Shown: piece after piece, positions 17,942 to 26,685 of the stretch
Layout of the letters: each line of letters begins with the position of its first letter
Position numbering within the stretch: position 1 is the stretch's first letter
Source of the DNA: Portibacter lacus
GTDB taxonomy: Bacteria > Bacteroidota > Bacteroidia > Chitinophagales > Saprospiraceae
DNA length: 64,000 bases
Direction: 5' to 3'
NCBI RefSeq assembly: GCF_021533215.1
Contig: NZ_JAJNKA010000021.1
Coordinates: 1 to 64,000, forward strand
The notes under the pieces: generated by a model
Database searches by the model: none
What the model saw: only the letters and a program-made list of their open reading frames with translations
Told to the model about the DNA's origin: nothing
Translations under genes and position numbers: made by a program

Positions 17942-19705
17942 GTGAACATCAGATCTATTTTTACCATTTTATTTCTCGCCTTAGCTTATCTAGGAAATGC
18001 TCAGTGGTACGATCCCTCTGAATATCTAGAAGGGCAAGCTTGGCCAGATGAAACAAAAAGTACCTATGATCGCTTACCTGCTAGAGCAGAAGGTTCTGTA
18101 GCTGGAGATGTCTGGGGCAATTCCTTGAGATCCGCAGGCCTAATGGTTCGTTTTCGATCCAATGCTAAAAATATTGTGATCAGATATGGCGTATCAGATA
18201 AGAATTTCGGAATGAATCACATGCCTGCCACTGGAAAGAGTGGAGTAGATCTCTATGCTATCGATAGCGACGGTAAAGAGCTCTGGTGCGCAGGACGCCG
18301 TTCCTTTTCCGATACGATCGTATACCGTTTCAATCACTTAAACCCGAATGACAGATATCATAAAAAGGGACGGGAATATCGCTTATACTTACCTTTGTAC
18401 AATCATGTAGAGTGGATGGAAATCGGTGTAGACGATGGAGATTATTTTGAATTTGTAAGTCCTAGACCAGAGAAACCCATCGTGGTTTATGGAACGTCTA
18501 TCGCTCAAGGAGCATGTGCATTAAGACCAGGTATGGCGTGGACTGCGATCGTTGGTCGAGCAATGGATAGGCCACTGATCAACCTTGGATTTAGTGGATC
18601 TGGAAGACTAGAGCAACCAGTACTCGACTTAATAGCAGAAATCGATGCGAAAGTCTATGTTTTAGACTGCCTACCTAATCTAAGTCTTACGGCATGGGAA
18701 AAATATAAAATTAAAAGTGACCAGGATCTTATAGACCGTGTTCTTAATGCTGTTCGGTTTTTAAAATCTAAGCATCCAGAGACTCCTGTTTTATTAGTCG
18801 AGCATGCAGGTTATACAGAGGCTGGAGTCAGCGAAAAACGTGAGAAGGATTATGCCGTGGTGAACGATTTGCAAGAAGAAGCGTTTCGGCAGCTTAAAGA
18901 GGAAGGTGTACAAGGACTATTCTATCTCACTAAGGAAGATATCGGGTTAAGTGTGGATGCGATGGTGGATGGTGTACATCCGACAGACTTGGGTATGATG
19001 CAATACGCCGTTGCATATGAAAAAAAGCTCCGTTCGATTTTAGCAGAACCGACCGGATTCTTTTCTACGACTCTTCCCATTACTCAATATCGAGAACCTG
19101 GTAATTATGATTGGGAAAAGCGCCACTTAGAAATTCTAGCTTTAAACAAAAGCAACCCTCCGAAGCAAGTCATTATCGCTAACTCTATTGTTCACTACTG
19201 GGGTGGCAAGCCTGCCGCTAATATGGCTAGAGATTCAGAATCATGGGATAAGATATTCACACCTGCTGGGTTAAGAAATATGGCTTACGGTTGGGATAGA
19301 ATCGAAAATGTACTTTGGCGGGTATATCATGGAGAGTTAGACGGTTTCGAAGCGAAACGTGTCCTCGTAATGATCGGAACGAATAATATTCACCTTAATT
19401 CGGATGAAGAAATCATAGCAGGGTTAGATCTTTTAGTGGAAGCCATTAAAAATAGACAACCGAAGGCAGAGATCGTTCTAATGGGGCTTCTGCCACGTCG
19501 GGATTATGTGGAAAGGATTCAAGCATTGAATCTTGAGATTGCTAGACTATCGGAAAAGCATCGCATCAAATATGACTATCTCGGAAACGTATTCGTAGAT
19601 GATGATGGAAATTTAAAAGAAGAACTTTTCTCAGATGGACTCCATCCGAACTTAGAAGGATATCAAAAAATGAGTGGTCACTTAGCGAATATTGTAAAAC
19701 AGTAA
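17942..19705 (+). CDS. Double-domain SGNH hydrolase, probable glycan or lipid esterase
   Basis: A 587-residue exported protein (signal MNIRSIFTILFLALAYLGNA, GTG start) with two SGNH/GDSL-type hydrolase domains. An N-terminal beta-sandwich (about 25-165) precedes domain 1, with nucleophile in VVYGTSIAQGA (about 180) and the Asp-His pair in DGVHPTDLGM (about 343). Domain 2 resembles the PAF-acetylhydrolase-like group, with IIANSIVHYWGG (about 407), GTNNIH and DGLHPNLEGY. The block I Ser is kept in both. It directly abuts the GH20 gene, so it may deacetylate the same substrate. Its stop abuts the stop of the convergent TonB receptor gene. Confidence 0.85.
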   Translation: MNIRSIFTILFLALAYLGNAQWYDPSEYLEGQAWPDETKSTYDRLPARAEGSVAGDVWGNSLRSAGLMVRFRSNAKNIVIRYGVSDKNFGMNHMPATGKSGVDLYAIDSDGKELWCAGRRSFSDTIVYRFNHLNPNDRYHKKGREYRLYLPLYNHVEWMEIGVDDGDYFEFVSPRPEKPIVVYGTSIAQGACALRPGMAWTAIVGRAMDRPLINLGFSGSGRLEQPVLDLIAEIDAKVYVLDCLPNLSLTAWEKYKIKSDQDLIDRVLNAVRFLKSKHPETPVLLVEHAGYTEAGVSEKREKDYAVVNDLQEEAFRQLKEEGVQGLFYLTKEDIGLSVDAMVDGVHPTDLGMMQYAVAYEKKLRSILAEPTGFFSTTLPITQYREPGNYDWEKRHLEILALNKSNPPKQVIIANSIVHYWGGKPAANMARDSESWDKIFTPAGLRNMAYGWDRIENVLWRVYHGELDGFEAKRVLVMIGTNNIHLNSDEEIIAGLDLLVEAIKNRQPKAEIVLMGLLPRRDYVERIQALNLEIARLSEKHRIKYDYLGNVFVDDDGNLKEELFSDGLHPNLEGYQKMSGHLANIVKQ

Positions 19706-22291
19706 TTAATTAAGACCATAGCGCAAACCTAACGTCCAGATTCGACCGAGCAGACTCACTTCGGCTCCTCCTGTGGCCGTTTTGTTTTCGTCTTGGAAAG
19801 AATAAATGTCTAGCTCAGAATTAACATTATTGCTGTTCATAAAATTGTAAATGCCTACGTCGAGCGAAAAGTCTCCTAATTTCGTGTTCCAGGTGCGAGA
19901 GACACTTACATCCCATCGATTATAAGCTGGAAGTTGCTTAAATAAAACAGCAGGATCTATGTCTTCACGTTCTACATTTTGATCTAAAGCTGATCTATCT
20001 AGGGTGTACAATCCTGACCCATAGACATAAGTCGTAGAAAAAGACCAAGCATTGAGCTCATAAGACGCAAATAGGTTCCACTGGTGTGTTCTATTATTTT
20101 GGTCAGGGATCGGTTTGTTATCAAATAATTCTTCAAAATTATCTTCAGATTTAGAAATCGTATAACTGAGCAATCCCATAAATCTTCCTTTTTCATAGCT
20201 AGAAGTAATATCCAATCCTATGACTTTATTCGTTCCACTGAACAACTTGTAGCTATTATTCGCGAAGACATTAGACCCATCACCCAGTCCAGGCATGGTT
20301 AATACTTGTTCTAAAATTCCAGTGTTTTCTCGCAGGAATAAATCACCATTTAACTTGAAACCGTTTTTGAAATAATTCCCTCCCATTGTTATCTGCGCAC
20401 TTTTCATAATTGGAATATTTCTATTCGTAGCAATAATATTCGCGGAAGTCGACTGCCCTAATTGTCTTTCTAATTCTATAGGCCTGAAAAATTGCTGGTT
20501 ATAGGAAATCGATGATTTAAAGAAAACCTCTTTATTTAGCTTCACGAGAATTTTAGCTCTAGGAGAAGCAAAATTGACCGGGTTCTTAATCGGAATAATA
20601 GCATTTCTCAATCCTATATCTGCTAAGAAAATGCCTTTGTAATTGTATCTGATACCAGCGTACGGCGTTATCGATGGCACTTCTAATTGTTGTCTAAAGG
20701 GTGATATGTTATTAGATCTAAAATTAAAATTCGTGCCTAACCGACGAAAATCCACACCTACTTTTGCACTCCACGTTCGTTCCTTATTGGTTAAATACTG
20801 AAATTTTATATTGTTATCTCTGATCGAATTAAATATATTAGAATTAAAAAAGTGACTCTTGTCTTCTGTACTATTCTGGACAAGAATATTTAATCGAATC
20901 GAATCTCTTAATCCATACGATGATGAATAAATTGCAAATAAGAGTTCACTATCATTTTCGTATCGCTTATGATATCGAAGGCTCATTCCCACATTAGCTT
21001 TTACTTTCGACTGGGTATAATTTTCAATAACCGTAATGTCTTCTTTAATTCCTCTTTTAAAAAGTGTGGTATAATTATAAGAAGAACCGGTTGCATCAAT
21101 ATTCCCAAAAAGACTAAAACTGAGTTTGCTATTCTTTTTCCATTGATGAGAAAAATTAAGATAGGCATCGGCAAATGCATTCTCTAGTGAAGTATTTATA
21201 TTTTCAGGTCTTTCAAAGAAAAGAGGTAAGTCCGTATTATTTGAACGTTTTGTTCTTAAGGTGCTATAATATTGCTTATTACTAATCCGCCCGTTAGAAA
21301 TTCTAGCTGCCGCACTAACTTGTGTCCGCTTGCCTAGAGGAAGTTGAATAGATCCCGATGATTGTAAGGTGTTTAGGTCAATGTCTAACTTCACTTTATG
21401 ATGGATATTCGTTAATCCTTCACAAGCCAGATACCCGCCTGTAAATTCTCCGTACTCTAGAGGCATCGAGTTTTTGTATAACTCTGCTTTAGTAACAACC
21501 ATTGGGTTCAGCACACTGAACATCCCGAAAGCACTTTCCGCATTATATATAGGTATTCCGTCTAAGGTCACTAAAGACTGAAATCCTGAGGATGCACGAA
21601 CGCTCATGGAGGCGCTTAGATCATTAGTCGCATCTACTCCCCCTAGCATCTGAACAGCACGCATGACATCTTTCCCCAATGCCGAATTCAACAGTCCAGA
21701 TGACTTAAGTCTTAGTATTTCTTTATCATCTAGCGCATCTAAGCTGCATTGTACTTTTTTAGTACTGATTTCTACATCATCTATCAATAAAGCTAATGGT
21801 TCTAATTCAAAAGCAAGTTCTTTATCAGAGGAAATACATTGGGGCTTAAAGCCGAGATACTGGCAGCAAACTTGATAGATATTTTCGTCAGGAATTTCCA
21901 GTATGAAAGCTCCATCATCATCAGTTAATGTGGAATACTTTCCAGAATTGGTATAGATTAATGAACTCACCAGTGGACTTCCGTCAGAATCTAATACACG
22001 CCCTCTTACATAAGTCGTCTTTTTTTCGGAAGATTCGTCCTGATTTCGGAGCAACCACCTTTTCGTATCTATTTCGAGGATGGTTAAATTAACATCGGAA
22101 AAAACTGACTTTAATTCTTCTAACGAATTAGCCTGTTTTAAGGTAATACTGCCAATTTTTTCTGGGCTGTAAGCAAATTCGATTCCGAACTGGGAAGTGT
22201 ATTGTTCTAGGAATTCAATACTAGTTCTAGGCTTATTTTGTGCATAAATAGAGCCATTAATTAAGCATAGTATAAGAATAATATATTTCAA
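19706..22291 (-). CDS. TonB-dependent receptor with STN domain (FecA-type signalling receptor)
   Basis: An 861-residue outer-membrane receptor. A signal peptide is followed by an STN (secretin/TonB short N-terminal) domain at about 25-80, which relays signal to an anti-sigma factor, then a carboxypeptidase-regulatory-like domain (VRGRVLDSDGSPLVSSLIY, about 90-170), a plug (GKDVMRAVQMLGGVDATNDL followed by SASMSVRASSGFQS) and the barrel. It is the fourth gene of a sigma/HExxH/FecR/receptor operon, 5 bases after fecR. The ligand is not evident. The neighbouring GH20/SGNH pair makes a glycan fragment possible, as inference. Confidence 0.9.
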   Translation of the reverse strand: MKYIILILCLINGSIYAQNKPRTSIEFLEQYTSQFGIEFAYSPEKIGSITLKQANSLEELKSVFSDVNLTILEIDTKRWLLRNQDESSEKKTTYVRGRVLDSDGSPLVSSLIYTNSGKYSTLTDDDGAFILEIPDENIYQVCCQYLGFKPQCISSDKELAFELEPLALLIDDVEISTKKVQCSLDALDDKEILRLKSSGLLNSALGKDVMRAVQMLGGVDATNDLSASMSVRASSGFQSLVTLDGIPIYNAESAFGMFSVLNPMVVTKAELYKNSMPLEYGEFTGGYLACEGLTNIHHKVKLDIDLNTLQSSGSIQLPLGKRTQVSAAARISNGRISNKQYYSTLRTKRSNNTDLPLFFERPENINTSLENAFADAYLNFSHQWKKNSKLSFSLFGNIDATGSSYNYTTLFKRGIKEDITVIENYTQSKVKANVGMSLRYHKRYENDSELLFAIYSSSYGLRDSIRLNILVQNSTEDKSHFFNSNIFNSIRDNNIKFQYLTNKERTWSAKVGVDFRRLGTNFNFRSNNISPFRQQLEVPSITPYAGIRYNYKGIFLADIGLRNAIIPIKNPVNFASPRAKILVKLNKEVFFKSSISYNQQFFRPIELERQLGQSTSANIIATNRNIPIMKSAQITMGGNYFKNGFKLNGDLFLRENTGILEQVLTMPGLGDGSNVFANNSYKLFSGTNKVIGLDITSSYEKGRFMGLLSYTISKSEDNFEELFDNKPIPDQNNRTHQWNLFASYELNAWSFSTTYVYGSGLYTLDRSALDQNVEREDIDPAVLFKQLPAYNRWDVSVSRTWNTKLGDFSLDVGIYNFMNSNNVNSELDIYSFQDENKTATGGAEVSLLGRIWTLGLRYGLN

Positions 22292-22296
22292 AAAAA

Positions 22297-23268
22297 TTAT
22301 TTGACAATGACTTTTTTACCCTTGATTTCATAGTTAACATCCATTGGCCAAAATATTTGTTGCATCGCACTATCTATTGAAACCGTTGTGAAGAAACCAG
22401 TATACTTTTTATCTAATAGTGCATCGACATTTTCAAACTTAACATCAAAATGGCGCCCCACTTCATCTAAAACATAGCTCAGATTCTGATTGTCAAAATT
22501 CACAAATTTATCAAGCCAATCAATCTTCTTTACTACATTTTTCTCTATAACTGGTTCTTGATTGTCTTTTAGTATAAATCGGTCACCTTTGTTTAATATA
22601 TATGAATCCTGAAGTTTGATAGAGACCTGAACTTTTCCTTCTAAGCACTCTACCTCATAAAAGCCGATCCGATCCGTAATATTAAACTGGGTTCCAAGCA
22701 CGGAAACTACACCTTGTGGGCTTTTCACGGTAAACTTAGAGCCTTTTTTTACTTTGAAAAATGCTTCTCCTTCTAGAACGAGGAACCTGCTTTTCTCCCA
22801 AGAACGCTCATTATATTTCAGGGTAGAAACACTATTCAATTCGACAACAGAGCTATCTGGAAGTTTAAAAGAATCTTGTTCGGCAATCGTTGTCACATGA
22901 CTATTTTCACTTTTGAAGATAAATGGAAAAGCGATGACAAATAAGGTTACTATAGCTGCAGCAACTCCCACCCATCTCATCGACTTGATCTTAGTCTTGG
23001 CTTTCGGTTCTTCAGCAGTGCTGTCTATCGTTTCGTTGATTCGGTTAAATATGCCATCTAACTTCTGATCTTCGATTGTGATTGTATCTGCACTTAAGTT
23101 TTGAATAATTTTAGTTGATTCTTGAATATTCTCTGAATGCTTCGGATCAAGCTTCAGACTATCTATTAATGTTGAGTCGTGCTCCCCATTAACATAGGAG
23201 ATGAAGTCATCATCGATGACCCAATCTTCTATAGCATAGTTATCATATTTATTGTCCGAATAACTCAT
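22297..23268 (-). CDS. FecR-family anti-sigma factor
   Basis: A 323-residue single-pass membrane protein. The cytoplasmic N-terminal part (1-105) would bind the sigma factor. The membrane segment is WVGVAAAIVTLFVIAFPFIF. The periplasmic FecR core has FKLPDSSVVELNSVSTLKYN, FLVLEGEAFFKVKKGSKFTV and VVSVLGTQFNI, and the C-terminal DUF4974-like part ends MQQIFWPMDVNYEIKGKKVI. It receives the signal from the receptor encoded just downstream. Its 5' end overlaps the HExxH lipoprotein gene by 20 bases. Confidence 0.93.
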   Translation of the reverse strand: MSYSDNKYDNYAIEDWVIDDDFISYVNGEHDSTLIDSLKLDPKHSENIQESTKIIQNLSADTITIEDQKLDGIFNRINETIDSTAEEPKAKTKIKSMRWVGVAAAIVTLFVIAFPFIFKSENSHVTTIAEQDSFKLPDSSVVELNSVSTLKYNERSWEKSRFLVLEGEAFFKVKKGSKFTVKSPQGVVSVLGTQFNITDRIGFYEVECLEGKVQVSIKLQDSYILNKGDRFILKDNQEPVIEKNVVKKIDWLDKFVNFDNQNLSYVLDEVGRHFDVKFENVDALLDKKYTGFFTTVSIDSAMQQIFWPMDVNYEIKGKKVIVK

Positions 23269-23704
23269 TTAAATATTCTTCTCTTGTTTCTTCACCATAA
23301 GCATTTATACATCCGCTCACACCACTCTGCATAATACTTGCGCATATATTTCCTGTCAATACTGAATTTTCGTGTAGTCTATCTAGGTAACAGTGTCCTA
23401 ATTCGTGAAAGATGATAAATTCCTTGCCGTAATAATCGTAGTCAGCCCAAAAAGACTTATCAACCAATACTCTCCTATTTCCTTCATCACTATTTTGACA
23501 TTGACCTACCGTACTATTATCTCTGATAAAATCAATGGTTGCACCTATCCCCGCAGCGTCGAGATCAACTGTAATTCCTCTTAATGCTGCCTCTTCTTCG
23601 AAAAGATCAAAAAATGGCTGAATTTCAGGATCTACATCATATCCATACTCCTTAGCACAAGATCCTACACAAACCAATACTATAAAAAACAGTAGATATT
23701 TCAT
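23249..23704 (-). CDS. HExxH lipoprotein, putative metallopeptidase in a sigma/anti-sigma operon
   Basis: From Met at 23704 this is a 151-residue lipoprotein with lipobox Cys16 (VCVGSC). The zinc-protease motif HELGH lies at about 100-104 in EFIIFHELGHCYLDRLH, with a further His seven residues later. Six Cys residues could form disulfides outside the cytoplasm. No catalytic family is recognised. An upstream in-frame start at 23746 overlaps the sigma gene but adds a poor signal peptide. It lies between sigma and FecR genes, overlaps fecR by 20 bases, and is thus co-translated with them. It may act on a surface signal or on FecR, but this is speculative. Confidence 0.78.
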   Translation of the reverse strand: MKYLLFFIVLVCVGSCAKEYGYDVDPEIQPFFDLFEEEAALRGITVDLDAAGIGATIDFIRDNSTVGQCQNSDEGNRRVLVDKSFWADYDYYGKEFIIFHELGHCYLDRLHENSVLTGNICASIMQSGVSGCINAYGEETREEYLNELFGQ

Positions 23705-23742
23705 TGTCATATTATAAGGAGCCGTAAATAGTCGTTTTGTAC

Positions 23743-24291
23743 TCATAGTTTCTTTTTTAAATTCTGAATAGCCCGATAAAGTAAATTTCGAACTGATTGA
23801 TTATTGATTTCGAGTATACCAGCTATCTCTTCGTTCTTATAACGTTGAAAATACTTAAGATGAATAACCTCTCTTTCTCTATCAGATAGGTTTTTAATCG
23901 CCTTATTTAATCTCAATGTATATTCTACCTGACCTTCCTCTTTAGAAATAGTTTCTTCTATACTTTCTTGAGAAATTAAACCATCATGCTTATAGCTTAG
24001 TTCATCGTGCTTTTTATTCTTAGCTAATTGTTTAATTAATTTCCTCTTAAATGAAGTAAAAAGATATGCTTTCGGATGATTTACATTGTCGAATTTTGTC
24101 CTATTCTCCCATAAGTAAATAAAGAAATCATGTAGACATTCCGACACTTCATGATCATCACTGCATATTGCCATACCGTATTTATAGAGGTCTTTAGCAA
24201 ACAGCTTATATAGACAGGCAAGTCCATCTCGCTGACCATCCAATAAAAGCTGCATGCAATTTATTCCTTCCAATGTTTTAAATATAGGCAC
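23743..24291 (-). CDS. ECF sigma factor (FecI-like)
   Basis: A 182-residue ECF sigma factor heading a four-gene cell-surface signalling operon. Region 2 is LYKLFAKDLYKYGMAICSDD with HEVSECLHDFFIYLWENR; region 4 is NLSDREREVIHLKYFQRYKN followed by EEIAGILEINNQSVRNLLYR. The order sigma, lipoprotein, FecR and STN receptor fits ligand sensing at the outer membrane. Divergent from the repeat lipoprotein gene at 24489. Confidence 0.93.
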   Translation of the reverse strand: MPIFKTLEGINCMQLLLDGQRDGLACLYKLFAKDLYKYGMAICSDDHEVSECLHDFFIYLWENRTKFDNVNHPKAYLFTSFKRKLIKQLAKNKKHDELSYKHDGLISQESIEETISKEEGQVEYTLRLNKAIKNLSDREREVIHLKYFQRYKNEEIAGILEINNQSVRNLLYRAIQNLKKKL

Positions 24292-24488
24292 AAATTAATG
24301 AATAATGCTAAAATTAGAAACACCTATTTATTCAGAAACGATATTCATAATTTCTTAAGTTCCTACCAATCATTCTAAGCAAAAAAGCTTTAACAGAATT
24401 TTAACAAAGTAATGGTAAGTACAAAAATCTATTCTTTGACTCTTCCTTCTGTTAAAAGATTAATAAACATTTTAAAATTATAGAAGTT

Positions 24489-25145
24489 ATGAAAAGTTAT
24501 GCAGTTTTATTTTTGGCTATTGGGATTCTTTTATCCTCTTGTTCTAAAGAAGAATGGTCAGTTGTAGATAATTATGTGACCGATACTTATAAGGAAATGA
24601 GAGACGGAGCAATTGGAGGCCATCACAGATGTTATCGTGCTAATTTCCCATTAACAATCGTATTCTCTGATGAAACTACATCTGAAGTTGCTGATCGAAG
24701 GGAGTTTGTATCTGCACTCAAAACTTGGAAAGAAGCAAATCCAGATGCGGAAGAAAGACCAACTATTCAGTTTCCATTTAGCATCACCAGATTAGATGGT
24801 GAGATTATCGAGGTTAATTCACAGGAAGAGATTGCAGTACTTCGAGCGGAATGTAGAATATATCAGAACAGACATAGAAAATGTGGTGCTTTTGGTCGGT
24901 ATCTTGATAATAAATGTTTCGAAGTTCAACTTCCGATTTCAGTAGTGATGGCAGATGGAGAGGTCATCGAGATAGAAGAAAAAAGAGACATGAAAGATGT
25001 GTTAAAATCATGGTTGTCAAATAGACCAGATGAAATCCCAGAAGTTTCCTTCCCTATTTCTGTGACGATGAAAGATTCTGGCGAAGTAGTAGAAATTGAA
25101 GATAATGAAGCATTCGACGCACTCGTAGAGGCATGTAAAGAATAA
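24489..25145 (+). CDS. Lipoprotein with four degenerate ~40-residue repeats
   Basis: A 218-residue protein with lipobox Cys18 (ILLSSC). I do not recognise a named family. It has four copies of a pattern: a strand FP(L/F/I)(T/S)(I/V)xxxDG(E)xxE(V/I) followed by a charged helix. The copies start at FPLTIVFSDET, FPFSITRLDGEIIEV, LPISVVMADGEVIEIEE and FPISVTMKDSGEVVEIED. Copies 1 and 3 are followed by an Ala/Leu-Lys-x-Trp helix, copies 2 and 4 end in a Cys (AEC, EAC), and single Cys residues precede copies 1 and 3. The protein is thus two tandem modules of two repeats. It is divergent from the FecI-like sigma gene and may belong to its regulon. Confidence 0.75.
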   Translation: MKSYAVLFLAIGILLSSCSKEEWSVVDNYVTDTYKEMRDGAIGGHHRCYRANFPLTIVFSDETTSEVADRREFVSALKTWKEANPDAEERPTIQFPFSITRLDGEIIEVNSQEEIAVLRAECRIYQNRHRKCGAFGRYLDNKCFEVQLPISVVMADGEVIEIEEKRDMKDVLKSWLSNRPDEIPEVSFPISVTMKDSGEVVEIEDNEAFDALVEACKE

Positions 25146-25168
25146 TTATAGTAAGTTTTTTTTTATGG

Positions 25169-25196
25169 AGGTGGCTCGCGAGGGCCACCTTTTTTT
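25169..25196 (+). terminator. Terminator after the repeat lipoprotein gene
   Basis: GC-rich arms AGGTGGC and GCCACCT with an eight-base loop, followed by six T residues. It ends 45-50 bases beyond the stop codon. Confidence 0.85.
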
Positions 25197-25386
25197 ATGC
25201 TCCCAAAAAGGAAAGTTTCCATTTAGTAAGTAATTTTATATCTCTTGATGATATCCCGAAAGGGCTAGGCAGCAATTTCTTCTCTTGAAATTTAATGTTT
25301 GAAAACAAATCCAAAGGCAAGCTTTTTATGCTTTTCTAAGAAGCATCTATTTGGTACTCTATTTTTCTATTTTCTTGGAATGAATA

Positions 25387-25414
25387 TTGAATTAGATAAG
25401 AATGACTATTTTTG
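25387..25414 (+). promoter_or_regulatory. Promoter of the PP2C phosphatase gene
   Basis: TTG at 25387-25389, 17-base spacer, and TATTTTTG at 25407-25414 match the Bacteroidota promoter. The -7 element ends 7 bases before the ATG, so the leader would be very short. Confidence 0.5.
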
Positions 25415-25421
25415 ATTCTAT

Positions 25422-26648
25422 ATGAGTAGAGAATTAGCAATATTGGAGAAACTTGAAAAGGAACTAAGCCTTAAGCAGCTTCAGATCAAATCTCTATTGA
25501 CCATTACCCAGGCCATTAATAAGAATGTTTCCACAGAGGGCTTGTACAATATGTATAAATCATTCTTGAGCTGGGAAATGGGTGTTCATAAAATGGTGCT
25601 CTTTGTCTTAGAAGATGATTCCTGGATGTGTACCTCTCATATCAACATCGAAACAGAATGGATTATTAACGAACTTGCGCTTGTCATACTTAACTATGAA
25701 AGGCTACATACGATTAAGCCAGAAGATCCTGAAGTTTTGCAGGCCTTTGACATTATTATTCCTGTAATGCATAAGGATCACCCGATTGCTTATGCGGTCA
25801 TCGGTGGAATTAAGGACCAAGAAGATGTCTATAACAAAATCCAGTTTATAACGACAATTACGAATATCATTGCTGTTGCTATTGAAAATAAAAGACTTTT
25901 CAAAAAGCAAATCAGGCAAGAACGGTTTAAGAAAGAGATAGAGCTTGCGAGTGAGGTTCAGAAGATGCTGATTCCTGAAAAACTACCGATCAATGACCGT
26001 TATGAGCTCTCTAAAATCTATAAACCTCACTTTAATGTAGGAGGCGATTATCTGGATTATATTAAGTTTGACAATGATAAATTTGCATTTTGTATTGCAG
26101 ATATTTCGGGAAAAGGAGTCGCAGCTGCTTTATTAATGGCAAATTTTCAGGCCATTATTCAAGGGTTGATTTTTCAATATCGAGATCTTGAAACCTTTGT
26201 ATTTGCACTTAATCAATCCGTGTTCAGAATAACAAAGAGTGATAAGTACATTACCTTTTTCATAGGTGAAATAGATGTGTCTACCATGAAACTAAGATAT
26301 ATTAATGCTGGACATTATCCACCATTCTTGTATCAAAATGGAAAAATGAGACGTTTAGATAAGGGTTGTACCATCATCGGAGCGTTTGAAAAACTACCGC
26401 ATATTGAAGAAGAAGAGCTAGATCTTGAACATAATAGCATGATATTTAGTTTTACTGATGGTTTAGTAGACCTAAAGAATGAAATGGGCGACTACTTTGA
26501 AGACGAAAAAATAGATACTTTTATACAAGCTAATTCACATGAATCAGCGGAAACGTTTAATAATCTCTTACTATCAGAAATCGATAATTTCAAGGGAAGC
26601 CAATCGTATCCAGATGACATTGCTATATTAACTTGTAAAGTTTTATGA
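25422..26648 (+). CDS. PP2C/SpoIIE-type serine/threonine phosphatase with GAF-like domain
   Basis: A 408-residue cytoplasmic RsbU-like phosphatase. A short coiled coil (1-25) leads into a GAF-like sensor domain (about 30-165, IIPVMHKDHPIAYAVIGGIK) and then the PP2C domain from about 178. The metal-binding Asp residues are in NVGGDYLDYIKFDNDKFAF and CIADISGKGVAAALLMANFQ, and FSFTDGLVDLKNEMGDYF and YPDDIAILTCKV complete the site. Such proteins act in stress or partner-switching pathways; no anti-anti-sigma factor is nearby. It probably starts a plus-strand run into the TM2 gene. Confidence 0.92.
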   Translation: MSRELAILEKLEKELSLKQLQIKSLLTITQAINKNVSTEGLYNMYKSFLSWEMGVHKMVLFVLEDDSWMCTSHINIETEWIINELALVILNYERLHTIKPEDPEVLQAFDIIIPVMHKDHPIAYAVIGGIKDQEDVYNKIQFITTITNIIAVAIENKRLFKKQIRQERFKKEIELASEVQKMLIPEKLPINDRYELSKIYKPHFNVGGDYLDYIKFDNDKFAFCIADISGKGVAAALLMANFQAIIQGLIFQYRDLETFVFALNQSVFRITKSDKYITFFIGEIDVSTMKLRYINAGHYPPFLYQNGKMRRLDKGCTIIGAFEKLPHIEEEELDLEHNSMIFSFTDGLVDLKNEMGDYFEDEKIDTFIQANSHESAETFNNLLLSEIDNFKGSQSYPDDIAILTCKVL

Positions 26649-26685
26649 TAAATAAATTTGAAAATATTAATTTGGGGATCTTATA

